53,615 nt of DNA. It comes from Nitrospira sp. CG24A (lineage in GTDB: Bacteria > Nitrospirota > Nitrospiria > Nitrospirales > Nitrospiraceae). The stretch is from positions 21,153 to 74,767 of the forward strand of contig NEWT02000029.1 of NCBI GenBank assembly GCA_002869925.2. Direction: 5' to 3'. Both the position numbers and the translations under genes were made by a program. This document shows positions 34,143-42,635 of the stretch, piece after piece (positions within the stretch are counted from its first letter, which is position 1; the number at the start of each line of letters is the position of its first letter). The notes under the pieces are model-generated. The model had not been told where the DNA came from and made no database searches. It was given only the letters and a program-made list of their open reading frames with translations.

Positions 34143-35012
34143 ATGTCATACTTTCAATCAGGCGAGCGTATCCATTTGGTGGACAAGAAGGGGCGGCAAT
34201 ATGCCTTGACCTTGAAGGCGGGAGATCTTTACCAACTGAGCGGTCATAAAATTGCCCACGATGATCTCATCGGAAAGCCTGATGGGTCGTTGGCCATGCT
34301 TTCCGGCAACAAAACAATGTTGGCGTTGAGGCCTACATTCGGTGACTATGTGCTGAAGATGCCGCGTGGCGCGCAGGTGTTATATCCTAAGGATCTTGCT
34401 CTCATTCCGATGTGGGCGGATGTCTATCCTGGCGCGCGCGTGTTCGAGGCAGGAACCGGCTCCGGGGCGTTGACGATGGCCCTGTTGCGTGCCGTGGGCC
34501 CCCGTGGTTTGGTGGTGACCTATGAGGCCCGTGAGGACTTTGCCAGGACGGCGATGACGAATATTGAACGGTATATGGGCCCGGTACCGAATCTCATTCC
34601 ACTCCGTCGGAATGCGTACGAGGGGATTAGCTTGCTTGACGATGGTCTGCCATTCGATCGTCTTGTCCTCGATCTTCCTGAGCCGTGGCAGGTCGTACCG
34701 CATGCTGCACAGGTTCTCCGTTCCGGCGGCATGTATTTGAGCTTTGTTCCCACCGTCCCTCAAGTAGTCCAGACCGTTGAGGCCCTTCACCGAGCGACCG
34801 TCTTCGGCATGGTCGAAACGTTCGAAACATTGCTGAGGACCTGGTCCATTCAGGGGCGCAGTGTACGGCCGGATCACAGAATGGTCGCCCATTCTGGCTT
34901 CATTACGGTGGCGAGGAAAATCGAGTCTGGTTTATGGCCCACAATTCAAGCGGGCGAGTCTCTAGGTGAGGTTGCTGATATTCACGACGAAGGAGAGGAT
35001 CGCGGACGATGA
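34143..35012 (+). CDS. trmI: tRNA (adenine-58-N1)-methyltransferase TrmI
   Basis: This 289-residue protein has an N-terminal beta-barrel domain (ERIHLVDKKGRQYALTL), then a Rossmann methyltransferase: SAM site VFEAGTGSGALTMALLRAVG, GLVVTYEAREDFARTAM, LVLDLPEPWQVV. It methylates A58 in the T loop of tRNA. ATG 34143 fits homologues (MSYFQSGERI); the frame upstream to 34101 lacks support. Its stop overlaps the start of the following SDR gene by 4 bp (ATGA). Confidence 0.9.
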   Translation: MSYFQSGERIHLVDKKGRQYALTLKAGDLYQLSGHKIAHDDLIGKPDGSLAMLSGNKTMLALRPTFGDYVLKMPRGAQVLYPKDLALIPMWADVYPGARVFEAGTGSGALTMALLRAVGPRGLVVTYEAREDFARTAMTNIERYMGPVPNLIPLRRNAYEGISLLDDGLPFDRLVLDLPEPWQVVPHAAQVLRSGGMYLSFVPTVPQVVQTVEALHRATVFGMVETFETLLRTWSIQGRSVRPDHRMVAHSGFITVARKIESGLWPTIQAGESLGEVADIHDEGEDRGR

Positions 35013-35764
35013 ATCGATTGCAGGGAAAGGTCGCGGTCGTGACGGGGGGCAACGCGGGCATTGGTGAAGCGATCGCAAAAGCCTTTGCACGTGAAGGGGC
35101 TTCGGTGGTGATGACGGGAAGACGGCAAGGAGAGTTGGACCGGGTTGTGAACGATATTGTGAAGGCGCAAGGCAAAGCGTTTGCGGTTGCCGGGTCCGTC
35201 ACGGACGAATCCCATGTCCAGGAGGCGGTGCGTCGGACTGTGGAGCAGTTCGGACAGCTCGACATCCTCGTCAATAATGCCGGAGTAGGAGACTTTGGAA
35301 AGCGCCTGCACGAGATCGACGATGCGACGTGGGCGCAGGTCCTGGACGTCAACCTGACCGGAGTGTTCCGCATGACACGAGCGGTGTTGCCGCAGATGCT
35401 CAAGCAAGGGAATGGAGCGATCGTCAATATCTCCTCCATCGCCAGCTTAGTCGGCCTTCCCGCATTGCCGGCCTATGCTGCTTCCAAGGGAGCACTCGAT
35501 GCCGTAACCAGAGCCCTTGCTGTTGATTACGCCAAGGATGGCATCCGCTGCAACGTGGTGAACCCCGGGCTCATCGATACGCCAATGGCCGCTCCACTGA
35601 TGGGCAACCCCGAACTGCTGAATCCCATTCTCTCGCACTATCCCCTTCGTCGGCCTGGAAAACCGGAAGAGGTCGCCAATATGGTTCTCTATCTGGCCTC
35701 CGACGAAGCAGCATGGGTTACCGGAGGAACCTTCCGTATCGATGGAGGCATGACGATTTCTTGA
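35009..35764 (+). CDS. Short-chain dehydrogenase/reductase (FabG-like)
   Basis: This 251-residue SDR has the NAD(P) motif TGGNAGIGEAIAKAF, LVNNAGVGDFG, the catalytic Ser in NISSIASLVG and YAASKGALDAV (Tyr-x3-Lys), and the C-terminal GGTFRIDGGMTIS. The exact substrate is unknown; it may be a 3-oxoacyl or sugar reductase. Coupled to trmI by an ATGA overlap and followed by aroE 93 bp on. Residue TGRRQGELD after the first strand suggests NADP preference. Confidence 0.88.
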   Translation: MNRLQGKVAVVTGGNAGIGEAIAKAFAREGASVVMTGRRQGELDRVVNDIVKAQGKAFAVAGSVTDESHVQEAVRRTVEQFGQLDILVNNAGVGDFGKRLHEIDDATWAQVLDVNLTGVFRMTRAVLPQMLKQGNGAIVNISSIASLVGLPALPAYAASKGALDAVTRALAVDYAKDGIRCNVVNPGLIDTPMAAPLMGNPELLNPILSHYPLRRPGKPEEVANMVLYLASDEAAWVTGGTFRIDGGMTIS

Positions 35765-35857
35765 GAAAGCGCTTGAGGCAGAGAGAGATGTCTCATTCAT
35801 GGTGATTGGGCGCCTGGCAGTTGACCAAAAAAAGAGAAACCCTGACGATTCTAACCC

Positions 35858-36712
35858 ATGGACATCAACGCACATACTCAGTTCTGCGGTGTCATCGGCA
35901 ATCCCGTCGAGCATTCACTGTCGCCCGCCATTCACAATGCTGCCTTTCAGAAGCTTGGGTTGAACTTCGTCTATCTGGCCTTCCGTGTGGAGGCGATCGG
36001 TGATGCAATTAAGGGTCTTCGCGCTCTTGGGAATTTTTGCGGCGCCAGTGTAACCATTCCCCATAAAGTGGCAGCCGTTCCATTTCTTGATTCTGTCGAG
36101 CCGACTGCACGTCATATCGGCGCGATCAACACGATTGTGGCTGCGGGCGGGACCCTCACAGGGTATAACACCGATGCGATCGGCGCCTTGCGCGCGCTTC
36201 GCGAGAGTGGTGTGGCGTTGAAAGGGAATCAAGTCGTCATGCTGGGGTCTGGAGGCGCTGCTCGGGCGATTGCGTTCGCACTTGGGACAGAGGCTGGGGT
36301 TGGTCGCTTGACCATACTCGGAATCGATAGCCAAGAACGTGCAGCATTGACCCGAGATCTCCAATCGAAGACAGGGATGGCCGTGCAGGAATCGCATCTC
36401 GATGAAGGGACGTTACGGCAGATCCTTCCAGATGCTCATGTGCTGATCCATTGCACACCGATGGGCATGTCGCCCAAAGTCAACGAGACTGCTGTGCCGG
36501 CGGCGTTGCTTCATGCAGGACTGACGGTGATGGACATCGTCTACAACCCTCGGGACACCCAGTTGTTAAAAGATGCGAAAGCGAAAGGCTGTCGCACAAT
36601 TCCAGGGCTCGAAATGTTTCTTCATCAAGCTGCGGCGCAGTTTGAGCTTTGGACTAATTGCGCTGCTCCAGCTGATGTTATGCGGGCCGTCCTGGAGTCG
36701 CGCTTTTCATGA
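35858..36712 (+). CDS. aroE: Shikimate dehydrogenase
   Basis: This 284-residue enzyme has the shikimate site GNPVEHSLSPAIHN, the Lys in TIPHKVAAVPFLD, NTDAIGALRAL and the NADP site MLGSGGAARAIAFAL, ending in PGLEMFLHQAAAQFELWT. It reduces 3-dehydroshikimate to shikimate with NADPH. Together with aroK next to it and the cluster at 13842 it covers much of the aromatic pathway. The stop overlaps the aroK ATG (ATGA). Confidence 0.95.
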   Translation: MDINAHTQFCGVIGNPVEHSLSPAIHNAAFQKLGLNFVYLAFRVEAIGDAIKGLRALGNFCGASVTIPHKVAAVPFLDSVEPTARHIGAINTIVAAGGTLTGYNTDAIGALRALRESGVALKGNQVVMLGSGGAARAIAFALGTEAGVGRLTILGIDSQERAALTRDLQSKTGMAVQESHLDEGTLRQILPDAHVLIHCTPMGMSPKVNETAVPAALLHAGLTVMDIVYNPRDTQLLKDAKAKGCRTIPGLEMFLHQAAAQFELWTNCAAPADVMRAVLESRFS

Positions 36713-37209
36713 ATATCGTGTTGATCGGCTATCGGGGTGCCGGTAAGAGCGCAGTGGGTAGACGACTTGCGGCACGATTGGGCCGAAAGCTTGTCTCGAC
36801 CGATGCCGAGATCGTCAAGCGCGCTCACCATTCGATTCCGGAGATCGTTGCCCAAAAGGGATGGGAGTATTTTCGCGATTTGGAGTCTGACATCTGTAGG
36901 GAGCTCGCCGACCATGACCAGCTTGTGATCGATACCGGCGGTGGGGCCATACTTCGAACACACAATGTCGAGGCGTTGAAGAAGAATGGCACCGTGTTTT
37001 GGTTGGAGGCTTCAGTCGAGACGATCACGAAACGAATCGGCCGGGATACTCAGCGTCCCTCGCTGACAGGGACCAAGTCGTTCGTCGATGAAATCCAAGA
37101 CGTGTTGCAGGAGCGAACGCCAAAATATCAAGCGGCCGCCGATCATGTGATCGCGACCGACGATCGATCAATCGATCAGCTGGTTGAGGCGGTAGTGACT
37201 CTGCTATGA
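36709..37209 (+). CDS. aroK: Shikimate kinase
   Basis: This 166-residue kinase has the P-loop GYRGAGKSAVGRRLA, the shikimate-binding STDAEIVKRA, DLESDICRELAD, and DTGGGAILRTHN. It phosphorylates shikimate before the EPSP synthase step. Coupled to aroE by a 4-bp overlap. Length is usual for the family. The tRNA-Arg gene begins 95 bp downstream. Confidence 0.95.
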   Translation: MNIVLIGYRGAGKSAVGRRLAARLGRKLVSTDAEIVKRAHHSIPEIVAQKGWEYFRDLESDICRELADHDQLVIDTGGGAILRTHNVEALKKNGTVFWLEASVETITKRIGRDTQRPSLTGTKSFVDEIQDVLQERTPKYQAAADHVIATDDRSIDQLVEAVVTLL

Positions 37210-37304
37210 GCCGGCTCGATTTTGTCTCTGATCGCAAGGAGTCAGGCGGTACCGTGATCCCGTCCTTGACAAGCCCTTTGTCGAAGTGCTTGAAATAGCT
37301 GAAT

Positions 37305-37381
37305 GCGCCCGTAGCTCAATTGGATAGAGCATCGGACTTCGGATCCGAGGGTTGGGGGTTCAAGTCCCTCCGGGCGCACCA
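37305..37381 (+). tRNA. tRNA-Arg (anticodon TCG)
   Basis: A full cloverleaf folds: acceptor GCGCCCG with CGGGCGC, D arm GCTC/GAGC, anticodon stem TCGGA/TCCGA with loop CTTCGGA and anticodon TCG at 37339-37341, T arm with TTCAAGT loop, and encoded CCA (37379-37381). It should read CGA and, with wobble, other CGN codons. A decayed copy of its 3' half lies at 41278-41328, so this gene is the probable attachment site of an integrated element. Confidence 0.97.
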
Positions 37382-37478
37382 TCCATCAAAAACCTACGAG
37401 AGCATCGCCCCCCCAGCGTGAATGTAGGGACGTGTAGAAGTGTGGCTGGTATTCGATCACAGCCAGGGAAATCTAAGA

Positions 37479-37685
37479 ATGATCTGGACAACAAAGAAGC
37501 CGACGAAGCCGGGGTGGTATTGGTATCGCGGTGAGTGTAATGGGCAGACCGTGAAAGTCATACATTTCATCGATGACGATGGAGATGGGCCCTACCTCGC
37601 AACGTCAGACGATGTGACACTTCATGATTTAACCGGCGAATGGGCTGGACCGGTTGAGCCGCCATTGCAGACCCAGAGTCGTTAG
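37479..37685 (+). CDS. Small acidic protein of phage-like type
   Basis: This 68-residue protein reads MIWTTKKPTKPGWYWYRGEC, then VIHFIDDDGDGPYLATS and LTGEWAGPVEPP. The form W-x4-P-x2-PGWYWYR is seen in small hypothetical proteins of phages and islands. No signal or membrane segment. ATG 37479 is used; the frame upstream to 37440 has no ribosome site. It is the first gene after the tRNA. Confidence 0.6.
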   Translation: MIWTTKKPTKPGWYWYRGECNGQTVKVIHFIDDDGDGPYLATSDDVTLHDLTGEWAGPVEPPLQTQSR

Positions 37686-38150
37686 AGGGTAGTTTGCATA
37701 TCTCGCGAACTGCTGGAATCGTCGTCCAAGAGAGCAGGGACCAATGGGACGTTCGCCCTCATGTCTGGCTCACATCCCACGTTTTCAGGATCCAGATATT
37801 TGGCAGGAGATGATTCGCGGGTTAATCGATTGCTGAACGTGTAGAAGTCGTGACTTGATCCGACCTTTCCTGTATCCGCTCGGTCAGACTACGAACTTGT
37901 TGATCCTTTCTCTTGAATCAGATTTGATTCACCTCATGAATTTCTTTTGATACACCCGTCTACGATCAGGAGTTGTGTCTCAGCCGTGCGCAAGGCATAC
38001 CACACTGATAGTAAAGAGATTAAGGTCATCGCGATACCCCCGACTTATGCTGGCATCTGGCTTGCTTTCTTTCGATGCCATCGATTGCAATCGCAGAGTT
38101 CTAAGACTAAGTTGACGGTAGGCGTAAAAGCGCACTGGTACGACAGAACG
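37686..38150. other. 465-bp region without a supported gene
   Basis: It separates the small acidic protein gene from the lipoprotein gene. The lipoprotein frame is open from 37947, but the part before 38151 lacks a signal peptide or ribosome site. I see no repeats or RNA structure worth naming. Confidence 0.4.
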
Positions 38151-38723
38151 ATGGCTCGTGAATCACGAGCGCAAGTGCAATTTTGCATTCTCGTCCTTGC
38201 GCTTGCATTGGTAGTAGCCACGTATGGTTGTGGACGAGATGAGCCGAAACCTGGAGGGCAAGCTATGCCAAGCAAAGAGAGCAATCAACCGGCCACGACA
38301 CGCGCTGCGCGCCTCATCTTTGAGTATGAGGGTGAGCGGGTGCGTTTGGTCAGCCAGCAGGTAGTAGAGATGGTTGTCACCGGTTTCGATATCGCTCGGG
38401 CGCATCATGCCGGCGTCTACGTAGATGCCCGTGACGCTGAAGATAGAACCTTGTCGCGGGTGCCGGCACGCGACGCCTTCGCCACCAGCACGGAGGTGTT
38501 CCCAGAACGGGCAGGTGAAGCGATTGTGCGTGTCGATACGGCGAGGCCGAAGGGCGCTTTCACGGTGGTTATTCCCGTGCCACAAGAAACCAATAAAGTG
38601 GCAGTAGTGCGTGTGGTGCCGGCACAACTGGATGCGAAGTTGCCGGCCGGTGGTACCACTAGCCGTGTAGCTGGCGCCGCCGAAGCCACCGATCTTGCGA
38701 CCTTCCCGCTCACACTCAACTAG
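38151..38723 (+). CDS. Lipoprotein of unknown function
   Basis: This 190-residue protein has a lipoprotein signal: charged start, hydrophobic core (FCILVLALALVVATYG) and lipobox ATYGC with Cys at residue 27. The mature part has beta-rich stretches (ARLIFEYEGERVRLVSQQVVE, GVYVDARDAEDRTLSRV) that look like an immunoglobulin-type or similar beta-sandwich. I do not recognise a family. It precedes the M64 peptidase gene by 19 bp and is presumably expressed with it, perhaps as a surface partner. Confidence 0.65.
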   Translation: MARESRAQVQFCILVLALALVVATYGCGRDEPKPGGQAMPSKESNQPATTRAARLIFEYEGERVRLVSQQVVEMVVTGFDIARAHHAGVYVDARDAEDRTLSRVPARDAFATSTEVFPERAGEAIVRVDTARPKGAFTVVIPVPQETNKVAVVRVVPAQLDAKLPAGGTTSRVAGAAEATDLATFPLTLN

Positions 38724-38742
38724 TGAGAATAGGAGCCGAACT

Positions 38743-40650
38743 ATGTCAACTGCAGATGGTGCCGTCATCGGTACGACCCAGATCGCTGGCTCAGCTCCGC
38801 GCAACCGCGCGTTCAACGTTGTCCTTCTCGCCGAGGGCTTTACTGCAGCCCAACAGAATGATTTTAACAATGCCTGCATGACCTTCGTTAACACTTTCCG
38901 AACTACGCCTCCATTCGACGAGTTGAGTGCTGCGATCAATGTATTTCGCGTGAACGTCCGCTCGACCGATACAGGGGCCGACGATCCAGTCGCAGCAGGC
39001 GGAACCGGAGCGACGGTGCGCACGTACTTCGACGCCTCGTTCGGCGGCAACAACATTCGCCGCTTGCTCATTTGCAATACGACGACGGCATTGCAGGTAG
39101 CGGCGGCGCAGGTACCCGAGTTCATAGTCGTTCTGCTAGTTGTCAACTCGACCATCTACGGCGGCAGTGGCGGATCGGTCGGCACGTATTCGCTCGCCGG
39201 CGGCGCGACCGAGATTGCAATTCACGAAATGGGCCATACGGCATTTGGGCTTGCCGACGAATATCCATACTATGCCGGTGGTAACGAAACCGGCCACGAT
39301 CACCACCCTGCTGGCGAGCCCGGCGAGCCGAACGTCACCACCAACTCGAATCGCAACACGCTCAAATGGCGTTGGGCAGTGGCCAGCACGACGGCAATCC
39401 CGACGATGGCTAATCCCAACTGCTCACAGGTAGATGGTCGGCCGAATCCCGTGCCAACTGGTACGGTTGGTCTGTTCGAGGGAGCGCACTATTATCACTG
39501 TGGCGCGTATCGGCCGGAATATGACTGTAAGATGCGGGCGCTCAGTGTGCCGTTCTGTCGCATCTGCCGACAGGTGATCTGGAACCGTATCGGGCCATTG
39601 GCAACGCTTTCGGCCCGCGCACGCACGCCAATCTCTGTCATCGCTCGCTTCCCCGAGCATCTGGATGTGTTCGCAGTGGCCAGCGACGGCCGCACGGTAA
39701 GCAATTGGTGGGATCAGTCAAGCGGTTGGGCCGGATGGTTCAACTTGATGGGTGGCATCGCCTCTCCAGGTGGTCCCGGCTCGCCCGTTACCGCAGTCCA
39801 CCGTTACGCAGGACACATCGACCTGTTCACCGTTGGCACAGATAACAGGGTGTGGAGCGCGTGGTGGGACGCGGCGACCGGCTGGCATTCCTGGTTTCAA
39901 ATCGGCGACCTGGTGTGTCGCCAGGGATCGGTCATTAATGTCGTCTCTCGCTACAGCGACCACATTGATTTGTTCACGACGGCCTCGGACGGACGAGTCA
40001 TGTCCACGTGGTGGGATGTGCGCAGCGGCTGGGCCCCGTGGTTCCACGTTCAAGGCGGCGTTGCTGCTTCCGGCGCTCCAGTCACCGTCGTTGCGCGGTA
40101 TCCGTTCCATCTCGATCTATTTACAGTGGGGACCGATAACCGCGTGTGGAGTTGTTGGTGGGACGAACGTAGCGGCTGGCATGGCTGGTTCCAGATTGGC
40201 AACCTGCAATGTCGTCCAGATTCGACAGTCACGGTGGTCAGCCGTTTCCCCGATCAACTCGATCTTTTCACCACCGCTGCCGATGGCCGTATCATGTCTA
40301 TCTGGTGGAACTCGCGCAAGGGATGGGCCAACTGGTTCCACGTCTCTGGCGGCGTGGCCTCGCCAGGCTCTCCTGTCACTGCCATCGCTCGTTATTCGGG
40401 CCACCTCGACTTATTCGTCATCGGCACCGACAATCGAATCTATAGCACCTGGTGGCACGAGAACCAGAGCTGGGCCGGCTGGTTCAACGTCTCAGGCGGT
40501 GTTGGCATGCCTGGCGGACAAGTGGCAGCGATCTCTCGCGCAACGGAACATCTTGACTTGTTCACCGTCGGTTCGGATGGTCTTGTCTATAGCACTTGGT
40601 GGGATGGCGCCACAGGTTGGGCTGGTTGGTTCGCACTGGGCGTGACCTAA
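38743..40650 (+). CDS. M64-type metallopeptidase fused to a seven-repeat PLL-like lectin propeller
   Basis: This 635-residue protein has residues 1-290 of the M64 peptidase type (IgA peptidase): AFNVVLLAEGFTA, then the zinc motif HEMGHTAFGLADEY at 161-174 (H161, E162, H165). Residues 297-635 contain seven units of about 50 residues, each with an LDLFTVGTDNRVWSxWWD core and GW.GWF. This resembles the PLL/DUF346 beta-propeller lectins, predicting carbohydrate binding. No signal peptide is seen at ATG 38743, so export is unclear; the start could be upstream at 38695, which also lacks one. Confidence 0.8.
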   Translation: MSTADGAVIGTTQIAGSAPRNRAFNVVLLAEGFTAAQQNDFNNACMTFVNTFRTTPPFDELSAAINVFRVNVRSTDTGADDPVAAGGTGATVRTYFDASFGGNNIRRLLICNTTTALQVAAAQVPEFIVVLLVVNSTIYGGSGGSVGTYSLAGGATEIAIHEMGHTAFGLADEYPYYAGGNETGHDHHPAGEPGEPNVTTNSNRNTLKWRWAVASTTAIPTMANPNCSQVDGRPNPVPTGTVGLFEGAHYYHCGAYRPEYDCKMRALSVPFCRICRQVIWNRIGPLATLSARARTPISVIARFPEHLDVFAVASDGRTVSNWWDQSSGWAGWFNLMGGIASPGGPGSPVTAVHRYAGHIDLFTVGTDNRVWSAWWDAATGWHSWFQIGDLVCRQGSVINVVSRYSDHIDLFTTASDGRVMSTWWDVRSGWAPWFHVQGGVAASGAPVTVVARYPFHLDLFTVGTDNRVWSCWWDERSGWHGWFQIGNLQCRPDSTVTVVSRFPDQLDLFTTAADGRIMSIWWNSRKGWANWFHVSGGVASPGSPVTAIARYSGHLDLFVIGTDNRIYSTWWHENQSWAGWFNVSGGVGMPGGQVAAISRATEHLDLFTVGSDGLVYSTWWDGATGWAGWFALGVT

Positions 40651-41112
40651 ATGAATCTGTAGCGATATACTTCAGGAAAAAGAAGGAAAAATCGTACGAC
40701 CCTGCGCATTGAGGGTTGGGTGGAGTAGAGTGTTCTTGTCCTTCTGATGCATTCATGGTGTTTCTCGCCGCAATCAGAAGGGCTTCTCCTGTATAGAGTT
40801 GTGGCTGCCAGGGTCGTGCGGACAATCGGAGGCAGATGCGAGCAAGTACCGTAAACGTGCCTGTCAAACGGAGCGCCCAACACCTACGCTCGTCGGATTG
40901 GCCTCCGTCCTATTAATGAAAAGTCGTATCGTGTCCGCAACTCCATCTTCCCAATCCCGCAGCTTAAACTTGAGGCTGCAGCCTTGGAGTGTTGCTGTGG
41001 TGCGTCGTTCCCTTCGCCACCCGCTGCCTCATCTTAATAATTCTCCCCAATCGCTCCAGTAGGTTCTGCATGGAGACATGGGGTCGTTATGAGGTGGCCC
41101 CGTTTCCGCCCA

Positions 41113-41150
41113 CAGGCTGCTCAAAAGTCTGTGCGGCAAGGCCGCAGCGA
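41113..41150 (+). repeat. Partial MITE-like repeat (left half)
   Basis: AGGCTGCTCAAAAGTCTGTG followed by CGGCAAGGCCGCAGCGAA matches the left half of copies A and B (GGATGCTCAAAAAGGC... CAAGGCCGCAGC). The right end is missing. It lies within the candidate tRNA-bounded element. Confidence 0.5.
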
Positions 41151-41277
41151 ACTATCACTTTTTAATGGGTGACTGGGATGCCCAAGCGCGCGTCATCGCA
41201 ATTCCCCATTTCCCTTTCAAGGGTGGCATGGTCGATCCTCGATTGTGCGCGTCGAACGCAGAGTGATTCGTTTTTGG

Positions 41278-41328
41278 ATCGGATTTCGGATTCGAGGGTT
41301 AGGAACTCAAGTCCCTCCGGGTGCACCA
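41278..41328 (+). pseudogene. Decayed 3' fragment of tRNA-Arg (possible attR)
   Basis: Fifty-one bp beginning ATCGGATTTCGGATTC, with CTCAAGTCCCTCCGGG later, match 37331-37381 in 44 positions, including the CCA-like end. The acceptor 5' side, the D arm and half of the anticodon arm are missing, so it cannot encode a tRNA. Confidence 0.8.
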
Positions 41329-41578
41329 CTTCATCCTGTAACGCTCAAGATGAAATCATTGAAGTCGCGGCAACTTACGACTGACATTCCTGACCGTTTC
41401 GCGCGGTCTTCTCACGCCAAAACAGCATAAATTTCGCGATCTTGCGAAATACGTTTCCACCAAGAGGCAGTAAAAATGGGGTGTTTAAAATGGTGCTATG
41501 CTATAGGCTAGACCGCGGGTTTGATTCTGTGGATGGCTGAGCAAGTAACAGTACAGTCACCAAGAGGAGGGGCGCATC

Positions 41579-41719
41579 ATGAATCATGCAGGCCTCCATG
41601 ATGTTCGGGCTGGTTTTTTTCTGATGGTGGGGTTGGCCATGTTGGCCTTCATTTGTGCTGTCGCCGCGTTAAGTACCGTGATGCGTCCGGGTCGGTGGGC
41701 CGATCGAAAGCTGGTCTAA
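41579..41719 (+). CDS. Very small membrane protein (46 residues)
   Basis: ATG 41579 follows a strong AGAGGAGG. The product has one hydrophobic helix (FFLMVGLAMLAFICAVAAL) between a polar N-terminus (MNHAGLHDVRAG) and a basic C-terminus (MRPGRWADRKLV), a usual layout for a small inner-membrane protein. It is shorter than the usual cutoff of gene calling. It precedes the Pal-type gene by 218 bp. Function unknown. Confidence 0.6.
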   Translation: MNHAGLHDVRAGFFLMVGLAMLAFICAVAALSTVMRPGRWADRKLV

Positions 41720-41937
41720 CTCTAGACTACTCTCCCGCTTGTCCACGCTTTTGCAGTCAGTGACCGATATGTACTGCCCCGTCTCTCCCCTCACCGTGTC
41801 CCCCTCAAGACCCAACTACAACAGACTGAGAATCCAAGTGAAATAGCTACGAGGCCGGTGACCTCTCACTTTTTCATTCTGGTGCTATATTTCATATGCA
41901 TAGGCCCAGTCTTATTCTAAAAAATGGGAGAATTACC

Positions 41938-42552
41938 ATGACCGGAAGTCCAGCGAAAGCGGGGATTGTAGTAGCAATGGGGTTTGTCTTGTTGGTGAGT
42001 CAGGGTTGTAGCATGAAATGGCTGCAGTCCGATGGAGAAACGGGAGCAGGGGCTGGACAAAACGGTGGCTCAGGTGGAGGGCTCAAAGGTTTTTCTAAGA
42101 ATCCTTCAGAAGAGCGTCTGGGGAAGGGCGGCGACATCGCCTCGCTTTCCTCTTCCGGGATGAGTGCCCGTCAGCGTGCGGAGCTCACCAAGGAGGAAAA
42201 GGCGGCCATCGAGGCTGGCCTACGGGATGTATTCTTTGGGTATGATCAGTGGGTGCTTTCAGACTCTGGAATGGAAGCGTTGAACCTCGACGCACAGTGG
42301 CTGAAGGATCACCCTGGAGCCGTGATGAAGGTTGAAGGTCACTGTGATGAGCGAGGTACGGCCGACTACAACATTGTATTGGGGGAGAAGCGAGCCAAGA
42401 CTGCGCGCGGTTATCTGATCGAGTCAGGTGTAGCCCCCAAACAGGTAGCGATTGTGTCGTACGGCAAGGCGCGCCCGTTCTGTTCGGACCCTGCTGAATC
42501 CTGTTATCAGCAGAACCGTCGCGGGCATGTGTTGTTGAGTGTGAAAAAGTAA
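41938..42552 (+). CDS. pal: Pal-type OmpA-domain lipoprotein
   Basis: This 204-residue protein has a lipoprotein signal with Cys at residue 24 (VLLVSQGCSM), a Gly/Ser-rich linker and an OmpA-like peptidoglycan-binding domain: VFFGYDQWVLSDSG, VEGHCDERGTADYNIVLGEKRAKTA, QVAIVSYGKARP, QQNRRGHVLL. It ties the outer membrane to peptidoglycan in the Tol-Pal system. No tol genes are next to it. ATG 41938 has GGGAG ahead; the frame upstream to 41896 is less likely. Confidence 0.88.
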   Translation: MTGSPAKAGIVVAMGFVLLVSQGCSMKWLQSDGETGAGAGQNGGSGGGLKGFSKNPSEERLGKGGDIASLSSSGMSARQRAELTKEEKAAIEAGLRDVFFGYDQWVLSDSGMEALNLDAQWLKDHPGAVMKVEGHCDERGTADYNIVLGEKRAKTARGYLIESGVAPKQVAIVSYGKARPFCSDPAESCYQQNRRGHVLLSVKK

Positions 42553-42575
42553 TTGAGAGATTCACCGATTCTAAG

Positions 42576-42610
42576 GAACCCCGGCGTCTCTTCAAACGAG
42601 CCCGGGGTTC
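42576..42610 (+). terminator. Hairpin after pal (weak terminator)
   Basis: GAACCCCGG (42576-42584) pairs with CCGGGGTTC (42602-42610). It is followed by ATTGTG rather than a T run, so termination may be partial. It lies between the pal stop and the PilZ gene. Confidence 0.45.
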
Positions 42611-42635
42611 ATTGTGTGACGGGGGCGAAAGAAGC

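Larger units (their letters stand above)
37382..41277. mobile_element. Candidate integrated element between tRNA-Arg and its 3' fragment
   Basis: The 51-bp 3' part of tRNA-Arg (37331-37381) recurs at 41278-41328 with 44 identical bases. Six of the seven or so differences are transitions, as in decay of a non-functional copy. Integrases of tyrosine-recombinase elements commonly use such tRNA 3' ends. The enclosed 3.9 kb encodes a small acidic protein, a lipoprotein and an M64 peptidase-lectin fusion, all on the plus strand. No integrase is found, so it may be a remnant or depend on one encoded elsewhere. Confidence 0.55.
40651..41578. other. 928-bp gene-free region
   Basis: I see no supported gene. 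It contains half of a MITE-like repeat (41113-41150), the tRNA-Arg 3' remnant (41278-41328) and GC-poorer sequence than the genes around. Overlapping ORFs (40562-40867 minus and 40799-41062 plus) lack protein-like composition. Confidence 0.4.

Noticed and set aside
36709-37304. Integrase gene next to tRNA-Arg
   Set aside because: The upstream gene is clearly shikimate kinase and no recombinase motif exists between it and the tRNA.
40562-41062. ORFs in the gap after the M64 peptidase gene
   Set aside because: Composition is random-like and no start signal is seen; a possible transposase remnant was considered but no motif could be found.
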